Shown: in pieces, positions 58,682 through 64,000 of the stretch
Numbering within the stretch: position 1 is the first letter of the stretch
How the letters are laid out: every line of letters begins with the position of its first letter
Assembly: GCF_000684975.1 (NCBI RefSeq)
Contig: NZ_BAXZ01000014.1
Span: 101,130 to 165,129, forward strand
Direction: 5' to 3'
DNA from: Paraburkholderia acidipaludis NBRC 101816
GTDB taxonomy: Bacteria; Pseudomonadota; Gammaproteobacteria; Burkholderiales; Burkholderiaceae
Length of the DNA stretch: 64,000 nt
The notes under the pieces: model-generated
The model's database searches: none
The model's input: the letters and a program-made list of their open reading frames with translations, nothing else
Told to the model about the DNA's origin: nothing
Program-made: the position numbers and the translations under genes

Positions 58682-59626
58682 ATGTCCGAGCAACACGCAG
58701 GCCGCCGCCACGACACCCCCGAGCCCACCGGGCTCGCCGCGCAACTCAAGCAACGCGTGCGCATGGCGCTGGCCGAAAGCGTCACGCATCTGACCACGGG
58801 CAGCGGCCCGAAGCTCGATTACTCTTCGCCGCCCGGCGATCCCGGTCTCTTCGGCCCCGAAGCCGTCTGCTGGACCGTGCACGCCGACTTCGCCTCGATG
58901 ATGGCGGGCGGCATCAGCGCGCTGCTGCTGCAAGCGCTGCACCCGCTGGCGCTGGCCGGCGTATGGGATCACTCCACGTTTCGCAGCGATATCCTGGGGC
59001 GCCTGCGCCGCACGGCGACTTTCATTGCGGGCACGACCTACGGCAGCCGCGCCGACGCGCTCGCGCTGATCGAGCGGGTGAAAAAGATTCACGAGAGCGT
59101 GACCGGCACCGCGCCCGACGGGCGCCCGTATCGGGCGAGCGATCCGGCGCTGCTCACGTGGGTCCATGTCGCGGAGGTCTCCAGCTTCCTCACGGCGCAC
59201 CTGCGCTATGTGAACCCCTTGCTGCCCGGTGCCGCCCAGGATCAGTACTACGCGGAGACCTCGACCATCGCGCGGCTCCTGGGTGCAACCGCCGTGCCGG
59301 CTTCGCGCGCCGAAGTCGCGGCTTATCTGCAGTCCATGCAAGCGGAGCTCGTTGCGAGCGAGCGCACGCGCGAAGTCGTGCGCGTGCTGATGAACGCGCC
59401 TGCGCCGCGCCCGGCCATGCGGCCCGCGGGCGCGCTGATGCGTCAGGCCGGCATCGACCTGCTGCCGCCGTTCGCGCTGCAGCTGCTCGGCTTCGACAGC
59501 TTCGCGCGCGTGCGCCGCGCGCTCGTGCAGCCGGGCATGCGCACGGTCGCGCCGGTGCTGCGCTGGGCGCTCGTCAACGGCGTATCGAAACGTGCGCGGC
59601 GGCGCGCGGCCGCGCAGCCTCGCTGA
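58682..59626 (+). CDS. DUF2236 / MpaB-type oxygenase-like protein
   Basis: 314 residues, all-helical. It matches the DUF2236 group, which includes rubber oxygenase Lcp and the fungal MpaB oxygenase, heme proteins. Family features: GLFGPEAVCWTVHADFASMMAGGISALLLQALHPLALAGVWDHSTFRSDILGRLRRTATFIAGTTYG and LTWVHVAEVSSFLTAHLRY, with the His in LHP and in WVH as likely heme or metal ligands. The C-terminus is Arg-rich. It is 31 bp after ruvB, so it may share a transcript, but no functional tie to recombination is known. The substrate is unknown. Confidence 0.85.
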   Translation: MSEQHAGRRHDTPEPTGLAAQLKQRVRMALAESVTHLTTGSGPKLDYSSPPGDPGLFGPEAVCWTVHADFASMMAGGISALLLQALHPLALAGVWDHSTFRSDILGRLRRTATFIAGTTYGSRADALALIERVKKIHESVTGTAPDGRPYRASDPALLTWVHVAEVSSFLTAHLRYVNPLLPGAAQDQYYAETSTIARLLGATAVPASRAEVAAYLQSMQAELVASERTREVVRVLMNAPAPRPAMRPAGALMRQAGIDLLPPFALQLLGFDSFARVRRALVQPGMRTVAPVLRWALVNGVSKRARRRAAAQPR

Positions 59627-59650
59627 CCCGCACGACGGACGACGACGGGC

Positions 59651-59686
59651 AAAAAAAACGGCCAGCCCGCGAATGCCGGCTGGCCG
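59651..59686 (-). terminator. Terminator of the LIV-binding-protein gene
   Basis: On the minus strand cggccagcc (59686-59678), loop and ggctggccg (59667-59659) run into eight T residues (59658-59651). This is a classical intrinsic terminator, 40 bp after the stop codon. It also faces the end of the DUF2236 gene. Confidence 0.88.
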
Positions 59687-59725
59687 CTTCGCGCACGTCG
59701 TCTGACGTGCAGCGCGTACCGCGTC

Positions 59726-60868
59726 TTACATCTTCACCACGTCGAGCAGCGTCTTCTTGCCGGCCTTGTAGTCATACAGCGAAATCACGCCGTGCTTGAG
59801 GTCGCCCTTCGAATCGAAGCTCGTCTCGCCAATCACACCCTTGTAGTCGGTGGTCGGGATTTCGGCCAGGATCTTCGCCGGATCGATCGAGTTCGCGCGC
59901 TTCATCGCGTCGACGACGATGTACACGGCGTCATACGTGAACGGTGCGTCGAATTCGATCGGATGGCCGAAGCGCTTCTCGTACTTCGCCGCAAACGCCG
60001 CGCCGCCGTTCATGCGCTCGACCGCCATGCCGGCCTGCGAGCACACGATGTTGTCGGCCGCCGGGCCCGCGAGCTGCGCGAGGCTTTCCGTGCAGACGCC
60101 GTCGCCCGCGAGGATCTTCGCGCGCAGGCCCAGTTGCTTCGCCTGCTTCGCGAACGGGCCGCCGGTGGCGTCCATGCCGCCGTACATGATCGCGTCGGGG
60201 TTCTCGCCCTTGATCTTTGTGAGAATCGCGCGGAAATCGACAGCCTTGTCGTTGGTCGCGTCGTGCGACAGCACCTTCAGGCCGAGCGACTTCGCGGTCT
60301 TCTCGAACTCGTTCGCGAGACCCTGGCCGTAGGCCGTCGAATCGTCGACGACGGCGACGCTCTTCACGTTCAGCGTCTTCGCTGCGTAGTCGGCCAGTGC
60401 CGGACCCTGCTGCGCGTCGGTGGCGACGACGCGGAAGGTCGTCTTGAAGCCCTGCTGCGTATAAGCGGGGTTCGTGGACGACGGCGAGATCTGCACGATG
60501 CCCGCGTCGCTGTAGATCTTCGACGCCGGGATCGAGGCGCCCGAGTTCAGGTGGCCGATCACGGCCACGACCTTGTCGTCCACCAGCTTCTGCGCAACCT
60601 GGGTCGCCTGGCGCGGGTCGGCGGCGTCGTCCTGGCCGTCGAGCTGCAGCGTGACCTTCTGGCCGTTGATGACGAGGCCCTTCGCGTTGATTTCCTCGAT
60701 GGCGAGGCGCGCGCCGTTCTCGTTGTCCTTGCCGAGGTGAGCCGAGCCGCCCGTGAGCGGACCGACGTGGCCGATCTTGACGATCTCGTCGGCCGAAGCG
60801 TTGGCGGACATCGCTGCGAACGCAACGACGGCGGCGCTGACCGCCAGCATGTGAAGCTTGAACGTCAT
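59726..60868 (-). CDS. Branched-chain amino acid ABC transporter substrate-binding protein
   Basis: 380-residue periplasmic binding protein of the LIV/leucine type. The signal peptide MTFKLHMLAVSAAVVAFAAMSANASA is cut before DEIVKIGHVGPLTGGSAHLGKDNENG. Two Rossmann-like lobes follow, with SGASIPASKIYSDAGIVQISPSSTNP at the ligand cleft and DSTAYGQGLANEFEKTAKSLGLKV. No permease or ATPase gene is next to it, so it must work with a transporter encoded elsewhere. CAGGAGATTCGA gives a ribosome-binding site. The specificity is inferred. Confidence 0.93.
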   Translation of the reverse strand: MTFKLHMLAVSAAVVAFAAMSANASADEIVKIGHVGPLTGGSAHLGKDNENGARLAIEEINAKGLVINGQKVTLQLDGQDDAADPRQATQVAQKLVDDKVVAVIGHLNSGASIPASKIYSDAGIVQISPSSTNPAYTQQGFKTTFRVVATDAQQGPALADYAAKTLNVKSVAVVDDSTAYGQGLANEFEKTAKSLGLKVLSHDATNDKAVDFRAILTKIKGENPDAIMYGGMDATGGPFAKQAKQLGLRAKILAGDGVCTESLAQLAGPAADNIVCSQAGMAVERMNGGAAFAAKYEKRFGHPIEFDAPFTYDAVYIVVDAMKRANSIDPAKILAEIPTTDYKGVIGETSFDSKGDLKHGVISLYDYKAGKKTLLDVVKM

Positions 60869-61148
60869 TCGAATCTCCTGCTTGTTTTCCGGGAATTACC
60901 TTTCGTCTACCGCCTTGGCCCGCGCGAGGCGCAGCACGCGCGCGTCCTCTTCAACGCGCGGCCGGTCTCGAGCGCCGCGGAAAATACGGCGCGCAAGCCC
61001 CATGGCCGGCGCGGCGCAAAGGTCGGAGGAATGGTAACAGCCAGCCCGCTATTCGGGATAGCGATTGGAAAGGGAGCGTAAGAAGGCGGTAAGAGGGGTT
61101 GACGGCACAGCGAAAATCGGTCTCCCTGGCCGTCAATGGCGTAGCGCG

Positions 61149-61832
61149 TCAGCGGCCGGGTTCGGCTGCGCGCTTGAAACCGTCGTCGGCGCTCACGCCG
61201 CCCAGATGTGCGACGTCGCCCCACTCCGCGATACTGGCCTGCGTGACATAGCCGTCGCTCTCGAAATCGACGAGGTTCATGCTCGTATTGAGGAGCGGCC
61301 AGTTGCGCGGCGCATCGAGCGCGAGGCCCCTGGCGAAACGGTAGACGCAATCGAGCACGCCGCCGTGCGTGACCACCGCGATGCGGCCGCCGGGATGCAT
61401 CGCGATCAGCGGCTCCAGCGCATGCAGCACGCGATGATAGAACGCGCGCTGCGATTCGCCCTCGGGCGGCGTGAAGCCGGGATCGCGTGTTTGCCAATGA
61501 GCATATTCGTCCGGAAAACGCTCGGCGATTTCGTCGCTGTCATGTCCCTGGAACGCGCCGTAATGACGCTCGCGCAGGCCCGGCGCGAGCTGCACCGGCA
61601 AATGCAGGGCTTCGGACACCGGTTGCGCAGTCTGTTGCGCGCGCAACAGGTCGCTGGACCAGATCGCATCGAGACGCGAACCTGCCTGCGCCGCCGCGGC
61701 GAGACGGCGCCCGAGTTGCTGCGCCTGCTCGATGCCGCTTTCGGCCAGCGGAATGTCGATGTGGCCCTGGATGCGCTTGATGCGGTTCCAGGCCGTTTCA
61801 CCGTGGCGGATAAAGAGGATTTGCGTAGTCAT
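61149..61832 (-). CDS. Histidine phosphatase family protein (GpmB-like)
   Basis: 227-residue phosphatase or mutase of the RHG family. The catalytic motif is FIRHGETAWN (residues 8-16, His10), with SSDLLRAQQTAQP and the second His in VVTHGGVLDCVYR. It is often annotated as a phosphoglycerate mutase, but the E. coli homologue GpmB is not a proven mutase, and the real substrate is uncertain. It follows dtd by 30 bp on the same strand, so tyrS-dtd-phosphatase form an operon. Confidence 0.92.
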   Translation of the reverse strand: MTTQILFIRHGETAWNRIKRIQGHIDIPLAESGIEQAQQLGRRLAAAAQAGSRLDAIWSSDLLRAQQTAQPVSEALHLPVQLAPGLRERHYGAFQGHDSDEIAERFPDEYAHWQTRDPGFTPPEGESQRAFYHRVLHALEPLIAMHPGGRIAVVTHGGVLDCVYRFARGLALDAPRNWPLLNTSMNLVDFESDGYVTQASIAEWGDVAHLGGVSADDGFKRAAEPGR

Positions 61833-61862
61833 GGAGCGGCGCGAAGTCTCACGGGGAATCAG

Positions 61863-62321
61863 TCAGTTGCGCACTTGCAGCCAGAACGTCACCGGGCCGT
61901 CGTTGACGAGCGACACCTGCATGTCCGCGCCGAACTCGCCGGTCTCGACGTGTGGATGCTTCGCGCGCGCTGCCGTGACGAAGTAATCGAAGAGCCGGCG
62001 GCCCTCGTCGGGCGGCGCCGCGGGCGTGAAGCTCGGACGCAAACCGCTGTTGGTGTCGGCGGCCAGCGTGAACTGCGAAACGAGCAGGAGACCGCCCGCC
62101 GCGCCGTTGCCGTCGATATTCTGCACCGGCAGGTTCATCTTCCCCGCCGCGTCGCTGAACACGCGGTAGCCCAGCAGCTTCGCGAGCAGCTTGTCCGCGT
62201 TGGCGTCGGTATCGCCGCGCTCGGCGCAGACGAGCGCGAGCAGCCCCTGGCCGATCGCACCGGTCACGCGGTCGTCCACGCGCACTTCGGCGCGGCGCAC
62301 ACGCTGAATCAGGGCGATCAT
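61863..62321 (-). CDS. dtd: D-aminoacyl-tRNA deacylase
   Basis: 152-residue proofreading enzyme that removes D-amino acids (and glycine from tRNA-Ala) from tRNAs. It starts MIALIQRVRRAEVRVDDRVTG, with the active-site motif LLLVSQFTLAADTNSGLRPSF and the Gly-cisPro motif NDGPVTFWLQV at the end. ATG 62321 overlaps the tyrS stop by one base (TGATG), so translation is coupled. The pairing makes sense because D-Tyr-tRNA is the classic substrate and TyrRS the enzyme that mischarges it. Confidence 0.96.
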   Translation of the reverse strand: MIALIQRVRRAEVRVDDRVTGAIGQGLLALVCAERGDTDANADKLLAKLLGYRVFSDAAGKMNLPVQNIDGNGAAGGLLLVSQFTLAADTNSGLRPSFTPAAPPDEGRRLFDYFVTAARAKHPHVETGEFGADMQVSLVNDGPVTFWLQVRN

Positions 62322-63574
62322 CAGGCCGTGAGCGTCACGCGCGCGAAGCGGCGCTTGCCGACCTGCACGACGAAGTCGCCGGCCTCGATCTTCAGGCCCT
62401 TGTCGGACACGGTCGTGCCGTCGATCTTCACACCGCCCTGCTCGATGTTGCGCAGCGCCTCGCTCGTGGACGGCACGAGGCCGGCCTGCTTGAGCAACTG
62501 GCCGATCGCGAGCGGCGCGCCCGTGAGCGTGACCGCGGGAATATCGTCCGGCACACCGCCTTTGGCGCGGTGATTGAAGTCGTCGAGCGCGTGCTCGGCG
62601 TCCGCCTGCGAATGAAAGCGCGCAACGATTTCCTGAGCGAGCAGCACCTTGAAGTCGCGCGGATTGCGTCCCGCCTCGGCTTCCTTCCGGAAGCCCTCGA
62701 TCTCGGCCATCGGACGGAACGACAGGAGCTCGAAGTAACGCCACATCAGCACGTCGGAGATGCTCATCAGCTTGCCGAACATGTCGTTGGGCTTCTCGCT
62801 GATGCCGATGTAGTTGTTCTTCGACTTCGACATCTTCTCGACGCCGTCGAGCCCTTCCAGCAGCGGCATCGTGAGTATGCACTGCTGCTCCTGGCCGTAC
62901 TGCTTCTGCAGCTCGCGGCCCACGAGCAGGTTGAACTTCTGGTCCGTGCCGCCGAGTTCGAGGTCGGCATTGAGCGCGACCGAGTCGTAACCCTGCATCA
63001 GCGGGTAGAGGAATTCGTGGATCGAAATCGGCACGCCGCCCTGGAAGCGCTTGGTGAAGTCCTCGCGCTCGAGAATGCGCGCGACCGTGTAGCGCGATGC
63101 GAGCTTGATCATGCCGTCGGCGCCGAGCGGCATCGACCATTCGCTGTTGTAGCGGATCTCGGTCTTCTCGCGGTCGAGCACGAGCGCCGCCTGCTCGAAG
63201 TACGTCTTCGCGTTCGACTCGATCTGCTCGCGCGTGAGCGGCGGACGCGTGGCGTTGCGGCCCGACGGATCGCCGATCAGCGAGGTGAAGTCGCCGATCA
63301 GGAAGATCACGGTGTGGCCGAGATCCTGAAGCTGGCGCATCTTGTTGAGCACGACCGTGTGGCCGATATGGATGTCGGGCGCGGTCGGATCGAGGCCAAG
63401 CTTGATGCGCAGGGGCTTGCCCGTTGCGGCGCTCTTCGCGAGCTTCTGCTGGAATTCTTCTTCGATCAGCAGTTCGTCGACGCCGCGCTTCGTGACAGCG
63501 AGCGCGTGCCGAACTTCGTCGGTGACCGGGAAGACGCTGGGAGCGCTGCGGGATTGGGTGGAATCGGTGCTCAT
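62321..63574 (-). CDS. tyrS: Tyrosyl-tRNA synthetase
   Basis: 417-residue class Ic synthetase. The HIGH motif is at residues 69-72 (DIHIGHTV) and KMSKS at 247-251. The Tyr-binding region is NADLELGGTDQKFNLLVGRELQ, and a C-terminal S4 domain (IEQGGVKIDGTTVSDKGLKIEAGDFVVQVGKRRFARV) binds tRNA. The sequence is of the TyrZ-like type common in betaproteobacteria rather than the E. coli TyrS type. It is first of the operon tyrS-dtd-phosphatase. Confidence 0.96.
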   Translation of the reverse strand: MSTDSTQSRSAPSVFPVTDEVRHALAVTKRGVDELLIEEEFQQKLAKSAATGKPLRIKLGLDPTAPDIHIGHTVVLNKMRQLQDLGHTVIFLIGDFTSLIGDPSGRNATRPPLTREQIESNAKTYFEQAALVLDREKTEIRYNSEWSMPLGADGMIKLASRYTVARILEREDFTKRFQGGVPISIHEFLYPLMQGYDSVALNADLELGGTDQKFNLLVGRELQKQYGQEQQCILTMPLLEGLDGVEKMSKSKNNYIGISEKPNDMFGKLMSISDVLMWRYFELLSFRPMAEIEGFRKEAEAGRNPRDFKVLLAQEIVARFHSQADAEHALDDFNHRAKGGVPDDIPAVTLTGAPLAIGQLLKQAGLVPSTSEALRNIEQGGVKIDGTTVSDKGLKIEAGDFVVQVGKRRFARVTLTA

Positions 63575-63669
63575 GCTTCGATCATAAAGTTCGGTTTAGT
63601 CCGCAATTTTACGTGATTCGACTCGCCGCACCGAAGTTTGCCTGATCGTGGCGCCGCAAACCGGCTGGC

Positions 63670-63981
63670 TCACGAACGGGCCACGACGCGTTCAACGCGC
63701 GGCGCACCGCGAGCGCGCGCCTGCCAGAGGTCGTACGCCGCCTGCTGGGCGAGCCACAAATCGGCCCGGCCGCCGTTTTCTTCGCCAAGCCACGCCTCGA
63801 GCCGCAACGCCATTTCGGGCGAAATCCCGGCGCGGCCGTTCAGCACGCGCGAGAGCGCGGCACGCGTGACGCCGAGCTGGGCGGCGGCCTCGGTCACGGT
63901 GAGACCCAGTTCGGGAAGAATGTCGTCCCGCAACGCTTCTCCGGGATGGGGCGGGTTGTGCATGCGTATCATGTCGCTCAT
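63670..63981 (-). CDS. HigA family antitoxin (XRE helix-turn-helix)
   Basis: 103-residue DNA-binding protein of the HigA addiction-module type: RMHNPPHPGEALRDDILPELGLTVTEAAAQLGVTRAALSRVLNGRAGISPEMALRLEAWLG. In higBA modules the RelE-like toxin gene lies directly upstream, which here would be beyond the right edge. The last bases of the window read, on the minus strand, as a frame ending in TEAPRR with a TGA that overlaps this ATG (63981), as expected for a coupled toxin. Chromosomal copies may also act only as regulators. Confidence 0.9.
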   Translation of the reverse strand: MSDMIRMHNPPHPGEALRDDILPELGLTVTEAAAQLGVTRAALSRVLNGRAGISPEMALRLEAWLGEENGGRADLWLAQQAAYDLWQARARGAPRVERVVARS

Positions 63982-64000
63982 CTTCGAGGTGCCTCAGTGA

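Noticed and set aside
1..64000. tRNA, rRNA, CRISPR, insertion sequence or prophage
   Set aside because: No cloverleaf, repeat-spacer array, transposase, integrase or terminal repeats were recognisable; composition looks even throughout except the short AT-rich tract near 22.1 kb.

Overview
The window is chromosomal DNA of a high-GC betaproteobacterium of the family Burkholderiaceae (Paraburkholderia, Burkholderia, Caballeronia or Trinickia-like). This rests on the strong G/C bias at third codon positions, the protein families, and gene orders known from that family: recG-oxyR, queA-tgt-yajC-secD-secF, dusB-fis-purH-ruvC-ruvA-ruvB, and tyrS-dtd-histidine phosphatase. I cannot fix the species by eye. 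Genes are dense and nearly all housekeeping. I saw no insertion sequence, prophage, CRISPR array, rRNA or tRNA.

Layout. 1-9.1 kb: 5' part of glnE (minus), divergent from a yhdP-type AsmA-like giant gene, a nitrilase-family amidase and tldD. 9.1-12.7 kb: DAHP synthase preceded by a long leader that looks like a complete ribosome-controlled attenuator (aromatic leader peptide, anti-terminator, terminator), then convergent hmp with an NsrR-like operator, and a PduO-type cobalamin adenosyltransferase. 12.8-20 kb: a D-lactate/glycolate oxidase paralogue, glcD-glcE-glcF, yggS and proC. 20-25.6 kb (minus): recG, oxyR, two tiny unannotated-looking genes, dps and ubiA. 26-32.2 kb: queA, tgt, yajC, secD, secF. 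32.3-40.8 kb: yceI (minus), then a pqiA-pqiA-pqiB-pqiC lipid-transport operon, a Gcr-type membrane protein and an RlmL-type methyltransferase. 41-45.4 kb: a VOC protein, a WYL regulator and pntAA-pntAB-pntB (minus). 45.6-49.9 kb: Nudix hydrolase, mnmA, an FMN glutamate-synthase-like protein and a GST (minus). 50-59.6 kb: pepP, a UbiH-type hydroxylase, dusB-fis, purH, ruvC-ruvA-ruvB and a DUF2236 protein. 59.7-64 kb (minus): an orphan LIV-type binding protein, a histidine phosphatase, dtd, tyrS and a HigA-type antitoxin at the edge.

Functional themes are aromatic amino-acid supply, two-carbon hydroxyacid oxidation, oxidative and nitrosative defence (oxyR, dps, hmp, pntAB), queuosine and tRNA modification (queA, tgt, mnmA, dusB), protein export, and recombination (recG, ruvABC).

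The least ordinary things are in non-coding DNA: the aromatic attenuator at 9224-9552, a 44-nt palindromic element found upstream of both queA and tgt, two small genes between oxyR and dps, and three genes whose -10 box lies so close to the ATG that the mRNA is probably leaderless.
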